Assembly (NCBI GenBank): GCA_022616535.1 | Contig: JAKEEM010000003.1 | Span: 1 to 46,358 of the forward strand | Reading direction: 5' to 3' | Length of the DNA: 46,358 nucleotides | From: Chlorobiota bacterium | GTDB lineage: Bacteria > Bacteroidota > Ignavibacteria > Tepidaquicellales > OLB5 | Shown here: in pieces, positions 1 to 9,009 of the stretch | Layout of the letters: every line of letters starts with the position of its first letter | Position numbering within the stretch: position 1 is the first letter of the stretch | Position numbers and translations under genes: made by a program | Notes under the pieces: generated by a model | What the model was told of the DNA's origin: nothing | Database searches by the model: none | Seen by the model: only the letters and a program-made list of their open reading frames with translations

Positions 1-931
1 ACGGCCTGATTTCTTCCTCTCCCCCATCAACTTTCTTCCTAATCAAGGGAATATTTTTCTTATTGATAATTTCTATTGCTTCGTCGTAAGTCAAGCGGGG
101 AAAAGGTTTTTTAATCACTTCAAGTTTCGTTGTGTCGCGCTCCAATACAGCAAGTTCTTTTGCCCTGTTTTTCAATACCTGCTGAATGATGTATTCAATA
201 AAATCTTCAATCAAATCCATATCATCAAACAAGTCATAATACGCCATTTCCGGTTCAATCATCCAGAACTCGGTTAAATGCCTGCGGGTTTTGGATTTTT
301 CCGCTCTGAATGTTGGACCGAAATCATAAACTTTAGCGAAAGCCATTGCTCCTGCTTCTGCATACAATTGTCCGGTTTGGGCGAGATAAACTTTCCCCAA
401 ATCAAAATAATCAGAGCTGAATAATGTTGTTGTTCCTTCAGCCGCATTTGGGGTAAAAATTGGAGAATCAAAAAGTACAAAACCGTTATCATACATATAA
501 TCACGGCATGCTTTTATTATTTCCTCTCTTACTTTAATAATAGCAATCTGCTTTGGTGAGCGCACCCACAAGTGTCTGTGGTCAGCAAGAAATTCAATAC
601 CGTGCTCTTTTGGAGTAATCGGATAAGGTTCCGCTACCTGTACAATTTCAAGCGATTTTACCTGAATCTCGAATTCGTCTTTTTTAGGATGCTTTGAAAC
701 AACACCCTTTACGATAATGGATGACTCCTGAGTAAGTTTTTGAAAATCCTCCCAGACTTTTTCAGATACATCTTTCTGCGAAACCACTCCCTGAATAATA
801 CCCGTCCCGTCCCTAAGCTGCGGAAACATAAGTTTTCCTGATGTTCTTACATTATATAGCCAACCCTGTATAATGACTTCCTGACCGACATAATCAGCAA
901 TTTGAGCAATATAATAGCGTTTTTTTAACAA
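1..931 (-). CDS. asnS: Asparaginyl-tRNA synthetase, 3' end cut by window
   Basis: Class II aminoacyl-tRNA synthetase that charges tRNA-Asn. The visible N-terminal part holds an OB-fold anticodon-binding domain (start [14 protein letters not shown], then [14 protein letters not shown]) followed by the catalytic core with [41 protein letters not shown]. The [13 protein letters not shown] stretch fits AsnRS better than AspRS. I read the start as TTG at 931, just after GGGAG; no in-frame ATG exists nearer, and the SD spacing is short, so the exact start is uncertain. About 310 codons are present; the C-terminal motif 3 region lies outside the window. Identity is sure, start less so. Confidence 0.93.
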   Translation of the reverse strand, partial: MLKKRYYIAQIADYVGQEVIIQGWLYNVRTSGKLMFPQLRDGTGIIQGVVSQKDVSEKVWEDFQKLTQESSIIVKGVVSKHPKKDEFEIQVKSLEIVQVAEPYPITPKEHGIEFLADHRHLWVRSPKQIAIIKVREEIIKACRDYMYDNGFVLFDSPIFTPNAAEGTTTLFSSDYFDLGKVYLAQTGQLYAEAGAMAFAKVYDFGPTFRAEKSKTRRHLTEFWMIEPEMAYYDLFDDMDLIEDFIEYIIQQVLKNRAKELAVLERDTTKLEVIKKPFPRLTYDEAIEIINKKNIPLIRKKVDGGEEEIRP

Positions 932-1054
932 TTTCTCCCTTGATAAAACCGCAAGTTACCGAAAAATTGAAGTTGTTTCAATGAAATAAGTTTTTGCGAA
1001 ACATGTACGGGATGAATCAGATTAGTTTTACCTATTTAGCTCTGTTAACTGACA

Positions 1055-1672
1055 TTACTTTTTAACCGGTCTTCTGACAACATAATATCCAATCAGTTTA
1101 TACTTGCCGTAGCAGACATTATTCTTAATATTATCCCCGTTATCGGATTGCTGTGTTCCTGCCCACCATGCCATTGCGTATAAATCGCTTTTTATTTTTG
1201 TAAGCGATTCAAAAATTATAACGTGTCCGTTCCATACAATTAAATCACCTTTCTTTGCTTTTGTAGCATCCTTAATGGCAACAACGGGAAAAATATCCGT
1301 GAATTTTTCAGTATCGACAAGGTCGCGAGTTAAAGCATTGGTTGTAGGTGTTTTGAATCCTGATTTAAACAGCACATTGAGCGCAAAAATATTACATTTG
1401 GTCGAGCCGTTAAGAAGTATAAGCTTGTTGTTAAGCCAGTAAAGGTAAGCGGAATCCTTTTCGGGTGAATACATTTCATTCGCCTGCTCTGTTTCAGCAA
1501 TATTTAATATCTTAACTCCGTCTGCTTCTTCTACATCGGTGATTTCAGTATTTTCCTCTGTTGTTTCAGATTCCGATTCATCTTTTTCCGTACGAGAAGC
1601 CGGGAAACAGCCCATCAAGTACACAACGAGAACAAACAAAAACAGTAATAGTATCGATTTTTTTATATACAT
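1055..1672 (-). CDS. Lipoprotein with NlpC/P60- or CHAP-like amidase domain
   Basis: 205 residues. A hydrophobic N-terminus ends in a lipobox (LMGC, Cys22), so the protein should be lipid-anchored. An acidic linker (residues about 27-50) follows. The C-terminal domain has the order of a papain-like cell-wall amidase: STKCNIFALNVLFKSGF with candidate nucleophile Cys93, then KKGDLIVWNGHVIIFES with His150, then AWWAGTQQSDNGDN. This suggests cleavage of peptidoglycan peptides or a related amide bond, but the substrate cannot be read from sequence. It lies downstream of dnaK, separated by a terminator, and is probably its own transcription unit. Confidence 0.7.
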   Translation of the reverse strand: MYIKKSILLLFLFVLVVYLMGCFPASRTEKDESESETTEENTEITDVEEADGVKILNIAETEQANEMYSPEKDSAYLYWLNNKLILLNGSTKCNIFALNVLFKSGFKTPTTNALTRDLVDTEKFTDIFPVVAIKDATKAKKGDLIVWNGHVIIFESLTKIKSDLYAMAWWAGTQQSDNGDNIKNNVCYGKYKLIGYYVVRRPVKK

Positions 1673-1759
1673 AACCTATATATTTATATATGTTATGTAA
1701 TAATAACTTAAAGTCTTGATTTAAACAATGGAATATATACCGAAAATAAGGTAAATAAA

Positions 1760-1788
1760 AAACCACCCATTTTTAGGCGGGGCGGTTT
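1760..1788 (-). terminator. Rho-independent terminator after dnaK
   Basis: Inverted repeat AAACC-a-CCC / GGG-c-GGTTT with an 11-nt loop. On the minus strand it is followed directly by TTTTATTT. It lies 47 bases downstream of the dnaK stop and should end the hsp20/dnaK transcript. Confidence 0.7.
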
Positions 1789-1834
1789 ATTTTGCTTAAT
1801 GGAGAATATATATTAAGCTATGGGATTCATAAGC

Positions 1835-3754
1835 TTATTTCTTATCATCATCAATTACTTCATAATCAGCGTTTTCAACTTTCTTGTCATCTTTACCCTG
1901 TGGTTGTTCCTGCTGTGCTCCCTGTCCACCCTGCTGCTGCCCGGCACTGCCGGTTGCCTGTGAATACATCTGTGTTGATGCTTCATTCCACGCAGCGTTA
2001 ACTGCTTCCATTGAAGACTTAATTTCATCTACGCTTGTGCCCTTAACCGCTTCTCTAAGTCTGCCTAGAGCAGTTTCAATCTTCATCTTTATATCGGCAG
2101 AAAGTTTATCGCCGAATTCCTTAAGCTGTTTTTCGCTCTGGAATATCAAGCTGTCCGCATGGTTCTTTGTATCGACTTCCTCACGTTTTCTTTTGTCTTC
2201 GCCTTCATGCTCCTTGGCGTCTTTTCTCATTTTTTCGATTTCAGCATCGCTTAGCCCGCTGGAATGAGTAATCTTAATTGACTGTTCCTTACTAGTTGCC
2301 TTATCCTTTGCATTTACGTGAAGTATACCGTTAGCATCGATATCAAAAGTTACTTCAATTTGAGGTATACCTCTCGGTGCCGGGGGAATCCCGTCTAAGT
2401 GAAATTTTCCAAGCGTCCTGTTATCATGTGCCATGGGACGCTCACCCTGCAAAACATGAATCTCAACTGAGGGCTGGTTATCAGCGGCAGTTGAAAATAT
2501 TTCTGTTTTTTTAGTAGGTATTGTTGTGTTGGCATCTATCATCTTAGTCATAACACCGCCGAGAGTTTCGATACCGAGCGAAAGAGGCGTAACATCAAGC
2601 AGAAGCACGTCTTTTACGTCGCCTGCCAGCACACCGCCCTGGATAGCGGCACCTATTGCAACAACCTCGTCCGGATTTACTCCCTTATGCGGCTCCTTCT
2701 TGAAGAAATTCCTTACGGCTTCCTGAACCTTTGGAATTCTTGTTGAACCGCCGACGAGTATCACCTCATCAATCTGGTCAATTGTGAACTTCGAGTCCTC
2801 AACTGCCTTTCTGCAAGGACCAATCGTTCTTTGTATTAAGTCATCAACAAGCTGTTCGAACTTAGCCCTCGTGATTGTCATATCAAGGTGTTTAGGTCCG
2901 TCAGCTCCCACAGTAACGTAGGGAAGCTTAACATCCACCTGAGTCTGGTTTGAAAGGTCGCATTTTGCCCTTTCGGCTTCGACTTTTAGTCTTTGCAAAG
3001 CCATCGGGTCTTTTCTTAAATCAATTCCTTCCTGCTTCTGAAATTCATCAGCCATATAATCAATTAATCTCTGGTCGAAGTCATCGCCTCCCAAATGTGT
3101 ATCACCGTTTGTTGATTTAACGTGAAATACTCCATCTCCAAGCTCAAGTATTGAAATATCGAATGTTCCGCCGCCTAAGTCAAATACTGCAACTTTCTCA
3201 TCGTTTTTCTTCCTGTCAAGTCCGTACGCAAGCGCAGCTGCTGTGGGCTCATTAATAATTCTCTTTACTTCGAGCCCTGCAATTTTGCCTGCGTCCTGTG
3301 TTGCCTGGCGCTGGGCATCGTTAAAGTAAGCCGGAGTTGTAATAACCGCCTCGGTTACTTTTTGTCCAAGGTAATCCTCGGCTGTCTGCTTCATTTTCTG
3401 CAGCACCATAGCAGAGATTTCCGGTGGTGAATAAACTCTGTCCCCGATTTCAACTCTTGCCGTATCATTTTCGCCCTTAACAACTTTATACGGCACAAGC
3501 TTGATTTCCGAACCGACTTCATTGTATCTTCTTCCCATAAATCTCTTTATGGATGAAACTGTGTTTTGCGGATTGGTTACCGCCTGCCTTTTTGCTGCCT
3601 GCCCTACCAAACGTTCGCCTCCTTTGGTAAAGGCAACAACAGAAGGCGTTGTTCTGTGCCCTTCCGAATTAGGAATTACAACCGGGTCACTCGCCTCCAT
3701 TACGGCAACAACCGAGTTAGTCGTTCCTAAGTCAATTCCAATTATTTTTCCCAT
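1835..3754 (-). CDS. dnaK: Chaperone protein DnaK (Hsp70)
   Basis: ATP-dependent Hsp70 chaperone, 639 residues, normal full length. The N-terminal ATPase domain begins [13 protein letters not shown] and contains [32 protein letters not shown] and [25 protein letters not shown] closes the second phosphate region. The substrate-binding domain follows ([14 protein letters not shown]), then a helical lid and a Gly/Gln-rich linker ending in the acidic tail EVIDDDKK. Start ATG is preceded by GAAAGGAAA. No dnaJ or grpE is in the window. The upstream neighbour on the same strand is hsp20 with a 186-base, hairpin-rich spacer, so the two may share the hsp20 promoter. No CIRCE element was seen. Confidence 0.98.
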   Translation of the reverse strand: MGKIIGIDLGTTNSVVAVMEASDPVVIPNSEGHRTTPSVVAFTKGGERLVGQAAKRQAVTNPQNTVSSIKRFMGRRYNEVGSEIKLVPYKVVKGENDTARVEIGDRVYSPPEISAMVLQKMKQTAEDYLGQKVTEAVITTPAYFNDAQRQATQDAGKIAGLEVKRIINEPTAAALAYGLDRKKNDEKVAVFDLGGGTFDISILELGDGVFHVKSTNGDTHLGGDDFDQRLIDYMADEFQKQEGIDLRKDPMALQRLKVEAERAKCDLSNQTQVDVKLPYVTVGADGPKHLDMTITRAKFEQLVDDLIQRTIGPCRKAVEDSKFTIDQIDEVILVGGSTRIPKVQEAVRNFFKKEPHKGVNPDEVVAIGAAIQGGVLAGDVKDVLLLDVTPLSLGIETLGGVMTKMIDANTTIPTKKTEIFSTAADNQPSVEIHVLQGERPMAHDNRTLGKFHLDGIPPAPRGIPQIEVTFDIDANGILHVNAKDKATSKEQSIKITHSSGLSDAEIEKMRKDAKEHEGEDKRKREEVDTKNHADSLIFQSEKQLKEFGDKLSADIKMKIETALGRLREAVKGTSVDEIKSSMEAVNAAWNEASTQMYSQATGSAGQQQGGQGAQQEQPQGKDDKKVENADYEVIDDDKK

Positions 3755-3780
3755 AGTGGTTTTATTTTTCCTTTCTTTTT

Positions 3781-3868
3781 AAATTCTGAACGAAGCGCTC
3801 TGCCTGCTGCAGGCAGAATCTCATTGACAAATATCTCTGAATCAAATCCTTCGCTTCGTTAAGAATTT
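3781..3868 (-). repeat. 17-bp inverted repeat with nested 9-bp palindrome in dnaK leader
   Basis: Arms 3781-3797 and 3852-3868 are inverted copies with one mismatch (AAATTCTGAACGAAGCG and its complement). Inside lies a perfect palindrome at 3799-3817, TCTGCCTGC-T-GCAGGCAGA. In the hsp20-dnaK transcript this would form a long stem directly before the dnaK ribosome-binding site. It could be a regulatory or RNA-processing element, or a small palindromic repeat. Confidence 0.6.
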
Positions 3869-3873
3869 TCAAA

Positions 3874-3903
3874 GCAGAGACAGGATTTCAATCCTGCCTC
3901 TGC
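3874..3903. repeat. 12-bp hairpin downstream of hsp20
   Basis: GCAGAGACAGGA and TCCTGCCTCTGC are inverted with one mismatch and a 6-nt loop. On the minus strand no T-run follows, so a standard rho-independent terminator is unlikely. It may be a transcript-stabilising hairpin that sets different levels of hsp20 and dnaK mRNA. Confidence 0.55.
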
Positions 3904-3940
3904 TAATTTGATAAACCTTTTACCTTATCGAGATTATACT

Positions 3941-4396
3941 TTACTTTATCTCAATCTGCTTTTCAACAACCTTAGCTTCCTCAGTCTTAGGCAGAGTGAT
4001 ATTCAGTACTCCGTCATTGTATTCAGCAGAAATCTTATCAGTAACTACTTCAGCCGGCAATGTAAAGCTTCTTGAAAATGAACCGTAGTTCCTTTCAATC
4101 CTGTAGTAGTTCTTGCTTTCGTCCTTTTGCTCTGATTTCTTTTCGCCGCTGATTGTGAGCACGTCTCCGACTATATTAATCTTCACATCATTTTTCTCAA
4201 CACCGGGAATCTCAACATGCACATATAAATTATCCTTATCCTCGGTAACGTCAACTCTTGGAGTAAAAACATTGCTGTTAAAGGATTTTAATCCCCAGTC
4301 CCCGAAGAATGGCGAATCGAAATCTTCAAAGAACTTTTTCAGTCTCTTTTCGATATGAGAAAGCTCATGTGCGGGTTTAAATTTAACTAATGTCAT
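3941..4396 (-). CDS. hsp20: Small heat-shock protein, Hsp20/alpha-crystallin family
   Basis: 151 residues, ATP-independent holdase chaperone that keeps unfolding proteins soluble. The alpha-crystallin domain spans roughly residues 45-140: FTPRVDVTEDKDNLYVHVEIPGV, DVKINIVGDVLTISGEKK, RNYGSFSRSFTLPAEV and the conserved AEYNDGVLNITLPK. A C-terminal IEI-type anchor (KQIEIK) is present for oligomer assembly. The start ATG has a very strong Shine-Dalgarno AAGGAGGTCG. A -24/-12 sigma-54 type promoter lies about 67 bases upstream. dnaK follows on the same strand. Confidence 0.96.
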   Translation of the reverse strand: MTLVKFKPAHELSHIEKRLKKFFEDFDSPFFGDWGLKSFNSNVFTPRVDVTEDKDNLYVHVEIPGVEKNDVKINIVGDVLTISGEKKSEQKDESKNYYRIERNYGSFSRSFTLPAEVVTDKISAEYNDGVLNITLPKTEEAKVVEKQIEIK

Positions 4397-4462
4397 TTTT
4401 ATCGACCTCCTTTTGTTAAATTACTTTGTTCTATAAATTTTAATTTAGTCAGATACTAAGAG

Positions 4463-4479
4463 TACAATAGCCGTGCCAA
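4463..4479 (-). promoter_or_regulatory. Sigma-54 (-24/-12) type promoter of hsp20
   Basis: The minus strand reads TTGGCACGGCTATTGTA. Compared with the sigma-54 consensus YTGGCACGrNNNTTGCW only one position differs (TTGT for TTGC), and the GG of -24 and the spacing are exact. It faces hsp20, leaving a leader of about 55 bases. Sigma-54 control of small heat-shock genes is known for ibpB of Escherichia coli. Confidence 0.7.
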
Positions 4480-4691
4480 ACTTTTTTATATAAAATATAA
4501 GGAAATTGACGTTTCATAAAAAAACACTGTGACAAAAATTATAACCACTTTGAAATTTTTTCAAAATTGTGTAATTATTTACAAAAAGCCCTGACAATTT
4601 GTCATACTTGATTTTTACTTAATTTATAGCTTTATTTGCATTGTCTCTCCGATATTTAAGATTTTACTGAAAACTTTAAATCACCAATTTT

Positions 4692-5987
4692 ATGCCAAGC
4701 GAAATCTTAGAAATTAAAGAACGCACACTAATGGTTTCAGATATGGCGGAAACATTGATAGCCTCTGAAATTATAAAGTTAGCAGGTGAGATAAACGAAA
4801 AAATTAAAAAGGGGGAGAGAATATATAATTTAACAATCGGCGATTTTGACTCAAAAATATTCCCCATACCTGCCAAGCTTGAAGAAGAAATAATAAAAGC
4901 ATACAAAGAGGGGGCAACCAACTACCCTCCCGCAGACGGACTGTTTGAAACCAGAGAGGCAGTTTCCAAATTTCTTGCAGAGAAAGAAGGGCTTGATTAT
5001 AGCCCCGCAAACGAAATTTTAATTGCTGCAGGTGCCCGGCCGCTTATATATGCTACTTATCAAACTATAGTACACCCCGGAGATACCGTAATATTTCCAG
5101 TTCCTTCTTGGAATAATAATCATTATTCACATCTTTCACACGCAAAAAAAATTGAGATCCTTGCCAGACCCGAAAATAACTTTATGCCAACAGCAAGTGA
5201 CTTAAAACCCTACCTGAACCAAGCCGCACTTGTCGCTCTTTGCTCTCCGCTCAATCCAACCGGGACAGCATTCACAAAACAGGGACTTGAAGAAATATGT
5301 GAGCTTATTCTTGAGGAAAACAACTCAAGGGATGAAAGCCAAAAGCCGCTTTATCTGATGTATGATCAGATTTACTGGGTGCTTACATTCGGCGGCACGG
5401 AACATTATAACCCTGTTTCGCTTTTCCCTGAAATGAAAAATTACACATTGTTTATTGACGGACTTTCGAAATCATTTGCAGCTACGGGAGTCAGGGTCGG
5501 ATGGACATTTGGTCCTTCAAGAGTAATCGGCAAAATGAAATCCATACTTTCACATTTAGGGGCTTGGGCGCCGAAAGCTGAACAAGTCGCAGCGGCAAGG
5601 TATTTAAGCCGTTTAAGTGACGTTGAGAGCTACCTTAATAAATTTAAACAGCAGGTTAGTGAACGGCTCGAAGGCTTCTACAACGGTTTTATGGAATTAA
5701 AAAACGAGGGTTTTAAAGTTGATGCGATTTCTCCGCAGGCGGCGATTTACCTCACTGTACAGTTTGATTTACACGGAATGAAAAAAGAAGGCGGAGCAAT
5801 TTTAAAAAATACAAAAGATATTACAAAATATCTTTTAGATGAGGCCAAAGTTGCAATTGTGCCTTTTCACGCTTTCGGTGATTCTGATAACTCAACCTGG
5901 TACAGGCTTTCGGTTGGAACGTGTAAAATAGATGAAGTTGAAGAGGTAATAAAAAATTTACGTAAGTCATTAGGCAAATTAAGTTAA
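4692..5987 (+). CDS. PLP-dependent class I/II aminotransferase
   Basis: 431 residues, fold type I aminotransferase of the aspartate aminotransferase superfamily. The PLP Schiff-base lysine is Lys260 in DGLSKSFAATGVRVGW; Asn188 in SPLNPTG and Asp225 in LMYDQIYW contact the cofactor; Arg405 in WYRLSVG would bind the substrate alpha-carboxylate. The N-terminal NLTIGDFD and Gly-rich region fit a dicarboxylate or aromatic amino-acid donor, but specificity is not decidable here. The first ATG (4692) has no clear SD; a second ATG at 4731 is possible. It stands alone, convergent with the T9SS gene downstream. Confidence 0.9.
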   Translation: MPSEILEIKERTLMVSDMAETLIASEIIKLAGEINEKIKKGERIYNLTIGDFDSKIFPIPAKLEEEIIKAYKEGATNYPPADGLFETREAVSKFLAEKEGLDYSPANEILIAAGARPLIYATYQTIVHPGDTVIFPVPSWNNNHYSHLSHAKKIEILARPENNFMPTASDLKPYLNQAALVALCSPLNPTGTAFTKQGLEEICELILEENNSRDESQKPLYLMYDQIYWVLTFGGTEHYNPVSLFPEMKNYTLFIDGLSKSFAATGVRVGWTFGPSRVIGKMKSILSHLGAWAPKAEQVAAARYLSRLSDVESYLNKFKQQVSERLEGFYNGFMELKNEGFKVDAISPQAAIYLTVQFDLHGMKKEGGAILKNTKDITKYLLDEAKVAIVPFHAFGDSDNSTWYRLSVGTCKIDEVEEVIKNLRKSLGKLS

Positions 5988-5992
5988 CTTGC

Positions 5993-6021
5993 TTGCAGGG
6001 ATGCAGAGAGCATCCCCGCAA
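5993..6021. terminator. Convergent-intergenic hairpin
   Basis: TTGC-A-GGGATGC, loop agaga, GCATCCC-C-GCAA: a 12-bp stem with a single A-C mismatch between the convergent aminotransferase and T9SS genes. There is no U-tract after it in either direction, so it may block RNA decay or act as a weak bidirectional terminator. Confidence 0.5.
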
Positions 6022-6026
6022 AAAAG

Positions 6027-7649
6027 CTATTTTACAAGAACCATCTTTTTAACATCACTAAAATCCCCGGCCGTAATTCTATATAAATATACACCTGTTG
6101 CGAGTCCTGTTGCATCAAAATCTACAGAGTAACTTCCTGCACCAAGACTTTCCCCGACCAGAGTTTTTATAACTTTGCCGCTTACATCATAAACTGTAAT
6201 TGTTGCAGCCGATTGTTTTGGCAAGTCAAATTTTATCTTTGTAACGGGATTAAAAGGATTGGGATAGTTATTGTAAAGCCTGAATTCATTTGGAATTTCA
6301 TTCGATACCGGTTCTATTGATGTTGTAATTGAATAACGTAGTGTAGCATAATCGCTTGAGCTGCCGATACCCACGCTGTTACCTGTCACAAAAATATTTC
6401 CTGATATATCTATACAAATTGATGCTGCGGCATCTATACCGTTTCCGGGACCGTTATACCTTTGTTCCCAGACTTGTGTTCCTGTCTGGTCATATTTTAA
6501 AGTCAGGTAGTCAAGATTAGTGCCGCCGGAATTACTTGCTCCGGTAACATACACATTTCCGCCCGCATCTGCTACGATTGATGATGCGTCATCGGAAGTA
6601 TTGTTAGGACCATTATATCTTGCAGCCCACTGCTGCTGCCCCGAGGAATTGTACTTTACTGTTGCGTAATCAGTTGCAGAACCTTGTCCAATGCTCGAGC
6701 CCGTTACATATACATCTCCGGATGCTGAAACCGCCAAACCAAATACAACATCATTGTCATTTCCTGTGCCGTTATATCTTGCTGCCCATTGCATTTCGCC
6801 GCTATAATTATATTTAACAGTTGCATAATCATTGGACGAAGTACTTCCGCTGCTGCCGCCCGTAACGTAAATATTGCCTCCTCCATCAATTTCCATGCTG
6901 GAAGGAACGTCATCGGCGTTGTTAGTTCCGTTGTACCTTGCTACCCACTGCATCTGGCCACTGGAATTATATTTAACGGTTGCATAATCCAGTCCGCTTC
7001 CGCTTCCTGTGCTGCTGCCGGTTACATAAACATTGCCCGAGGCGTCCACTCTGACCACGACGGCATTATCAATACTATTCTGGGGTCCGTTATATCTTGC
7101 AACCCACAGCTGCTGGCCGCTGGAATTATACTTAATTGTTGCATAATCGTAATTTGTTATGCTAAGGCTTTGTCCTGTAACATAAACATTACCCGAACCG
7201 TCAACAGCAACGGAAAAAGCCTCATCAACACCGTTGACTGGTCCGTTATACCTCGCTACCCATACCTGCTGCCCTGAACTATTATACTTTATAGTAGCAT
7301 AATCGCTCAAAGAAATTGAACCAGCGCTTATACCTGTTACATACACATTTCCTGATGCATCGACAGCAATTGCATTTGCAATATCTATAAGATTACCGCC
7401 ATCATAACGGGCTGCCCACTGCAGCTGGCCGGATGCACTGTATTTTACAGTTGCATAATCCAAGTTAGAATTAATTCCTGCACTGCTCCCCGTTACATAA
7501 ACATTTCCCGAAATATCTGCTACAACCGCAAAAGCCTCATCAAAGCTGTTGCCAGGCCCATTATATCTTGAAATCCATTGGCTGAATAATTGTAAACTGA
7601 AAAAATTTATAAGCACGAAGATTTTTAAAATGAAATGAATTTTTCCCAT
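6027..7649 (-). CDS. Secreted SBBP-repeat beta-propeller protein with T9SS sorting domain
   Basis: 540 residues. A signal peptide (MGKIHFILKIFVLINFFSLQLFSQ) is followed by eight repeats of about 52-54 residues, each with the pattern YNGP...(N)VYVTG.S...DYATVKYN.SG...W.ARYNG; this is the SBBP beta-propeller repeat. The last 80 residues form a type IX sorting domain: YNNYPNPFNPVTKIKFDLP, VYDVSGKVIKTLV and GVYLYRITAGDFSDVKKMVLVK. The protein should be exported by Sec, passed through the T9SS and attached to the surface or released. Ligand unknown. SD AAAAGGAG precedes the ATG. A near-perfect sigma-54 site lies 40 bases upstream. Confidence 0.92.
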   Translation of the reverse strand: MGKIHFILKIFVLINFFSLQLFSQWISRYNGPGNSFDEAFAVVADISGNVYVTGSSAGINSNLDYATVKYSASGQLQWAARYDGGNLIDIANAIAVDASGNVYVTGISAGSISLSDYATIKYNSSGQQVWVARYNGPVNGVDEAFSVAVDGSGNVYVTGQSLSITNYDYATIKYNSSGQQLWVARYNGPQNSIDNAVVVRVDASGNVYVTGSSTGSGSGLDYATVKYNSSGQMQWVARYNGTNNADDVPSSMEIDGGGNIYVTGGSSGSTSSNDYATVKYNYSGEMQWAARYNGTGNDNDVVFGLAVSASGDVYVTGSSIGQGSATDYATVKYNSSGQQQWAARYNGPNNTSDDASSIVADAGGNVYVTGASNSGGTNLDYLTLKYDQTGTQVWEQRYNGPGNGIDAAASICIDISGNIFVTGNSVGIGSSSDYATLRYSITTSIEPVSNEIPNEFRLYNNYPNPFNPVTKIKFDLPKQSAATITVYDVSGKVIKTLVGESLGAGSYSVDFDATGLATGVYLYRITAGDFSDVKKMVLVK

Positions 7650-7688
7650 AATGAACTCCTTTTCTAAATTCTAATCTTTAATTTTAAG

Positions 7689-7705
7689 AGCAATTTCTGT
7701 GCCAA
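7689..7705 (-). promoter_or_regulatory. Sigma-54 (-24/-12) type promoter of the SBBP/T9SS gene
   Basis: The minus strand reads TTGGCACAGAAATTGCT, matching YTGGCACGrNNNTTGCW at 16 of 17 positions, including both the GG and the GC dinucleotides. It ends 40 bases before the start codon, which leaves a leader of about 28 bases including the ribosome-binding site. Confidence 0.72.
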
Positions 7706-7803
7706 TCTAACTTTTTGAAAAAATAATTCACTCACCTATTAAAGATGACATTTATAACAGCCGTCTGACAAAGGTGGCAAACTGCAGTTAAGTAAAAATA
7801 ATT

Positions 7804-7831
7804 AAAAAAGGAGCCGAATGGCTCCTTTTTA
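7804..7831. terminator. Bidirectional rho-independent terminator
   Basis: GGAGCC-gaat-GGCTCC with an A-run before and a T-run after, so it works on both strands. It lies just downstream of the outer-membrane protein gene that ends at 7859 on the minus strand. Confidence 0.85.
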
Positions 7832-7858
7832 TTAACAGAAACAGGGTTTTTACGGGGT

Positions 7859-8479
7859 CTACAGACCGAATTTAATTCCTGCAGAAATCTGGAATCCGTT
7901 GTTTTTACCTGTAACAGCGGTTTTGGAAATGTTTGTGAGACCGAGTGAGTATCCAAAGCCGGTAAATATATCAGTGCCGGGAGCAACCCTGAATTCAACC
8001 CCGCTGCCGAAGAAAAGCCCGAAATCGATGGCAGAATAGAAGGTGCTCACATCCTGGTCCTGTACCTGTCCGTTTAAGGAGAACTCTGCGTTTGCTGAGA
8101 GCTGGACACCAAGCGTTGGACCCGCTTCAAAATAGGGTTTCACCTGGTTCAACGGCAGTTTTGCTTTAATCATAAGAGGGATTTCGATGTAGCTGTAACT
8201 TTCAGTAAGGTTTATACCCTGCTGTAGCTGGGTTGTGTAACCTTTTAGAATGTACCTTACAGCAGGTTTGATAGACACTATTCTTGAGACACCGATATCA
8301 GCAAATCCGCCTACCATGAAACCGGTTTTTGAACTGGTATTAAATGATGGTGTTGTGTTGACGTTTGCAAGGTTGATGCCTCCTTCTATACCCATGCTGG
8401 TTGTCTGCGAATAAGTGTTTGTGAATACTGACATTACGGTTAAAACAAATAAAGCTGCAATTAGTTTGGAAAAGTTCAT
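7859..8479 (-). CDS. Outer-membrane beta-barrel protein, PorT-like family
   Basis: 206 residues. Signal peptide MNFSKLIAALFVLTVMSVFTNTYSQ, then alternating amphipathic strands: SMGIEGGINLANV, TGFMVGGFADIGVSRIVSIKPAVRYI, YIEIPLMIKAKLP, KPYFEAGPTLGVQLSA, ending in GFQISAGIKFGL with an aromatic/hydrophobic strand typical of barrel closure. This is the common outer membrane protein beta-barrel family of Bacteroidota; individual functions are mostly unknown. It is the last gene of a three-gene minus-strand set (9010, 8524, 7859) closed by the terminator at 7804. Confidence 0.82.
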   Translation of the reverse strand: MNFSKLIAALFVLTVMSVFTNTYSQTTSMGIEGGINLANVNTTPSFNTSSKTGFMVGGFADIGVSRIVSIKPAVRYILKGYTTQLQQGINLTESYSYIEIPLMIKAKLPLNQVKPYFEAGPTLGVQLSANAEFSLNGQVQDQDVSTFYSAIDFGLFFGSGVEFRVAPGTDIFTGFGYSLGLTNISKTAVTGKNNGFQISAGIKFGL

Positions 8480-8523
8480 TTTTTTAATTCCTTTCTTTTT
8501 TTAAATTTTTTTATTGAACTGTT

Positions 8524-8931
8524 TTATTGAACTGTATAGTTTGAAGTAACATCATAATTTGAATTATTCTGACCGGGGAATGAGCCGGTAAAATTAAATT
8601 TCCACTGCTGTCCGTTTTGTACACTGGTATATTCATTAATGATATAAGTCGTGTCTCTGCTGTAGACATAGTTAGTGTTTGTATAGCTAATTGTATCTGC
8701 AAATTGCTGTGCATCCAGCTTGCTGATGATTCGGGAAACTTTAATATTAGCAGAGGGTTTGAATAAAAATTCAGTTCCGCCGTTGAGTCCGGTTTGCTGC
8801 GATATTTGAAATGTTACCCCAGAGCCTAAATTCGGTCCGAGAACATTATCGGTTTTACTGCATCCGCTCGCCGCTATTGCCGTTATTGAAACAAATAAAA
8901 AGAACAGCTTAATGAGTTTTTGAGATTTCAA
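8524..8931 (-). CDS. Small lipoprotein of unknown function
   Basis: 135 residues. The N-terminus MKSQKLIKLFFLFVSITAIAASGC is a lipoprotein signal with lipobox ASGC (Cys24). The rest is polar and strand-rich, with many Asn, Thr and Tyr and no catalytic motif I recognise. It contains TEFLFKPSANIKVSRI, which resembles SEFFLKPAGDQRMWHI in the gene just upstream (9010-9345); the two may be distant relatives. The position between that gene and an outer-membrane barrel gene suggests an envelope role, which is inference. Confidence 0.6.
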   Translation of the reverse strand: MKSQKLIKLFFLFVSITAIAASGCSKTDNVLGPNLGSGVTFQISQQTGLNGGTEFLFKPSANIKVSRIISKLDAQQFADTISYTNTNYVYSRDTTYIINEYTSVQNGQQWKFNFTGSFPGQNNSNYDVTSNYTVQ

Positions 8932-9009
8932 TTGTTTTTACTTCCTTTCTTTAAGTTTTTAAATTATTTTGAAATAAATTTGTTTATTAAATTTTAATGC
9001 CTGTTACTA

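Noticed and set aside
1884-2267. 127-codon plus-strand frame rich in Ser, Leu and Cys
   Set aside because: It lies fully antisense to the conserved C-terminal region of dnaK; composition is that of a shadow frame.
3755-3940. CIRCE operator for HrcA before dnaK
   Set aside because: No TTAGCACTC-N9-GAGTGCTAA or close variant is present; the inverted repeats there have other sequences.
6789-7277. 162-codon plus-strand frame with internal repeats
   Set aside because: Antisense to the SBBP repeats of the T9SS gene; the repeats come from the coding strand.
6027-7649. CRISPR-like or tandem DNA repeat
   Set aside because: The periodicity of about 160 bases is that of the protein repeats, units are diverged, and there are no identical repeats with unique spacers.
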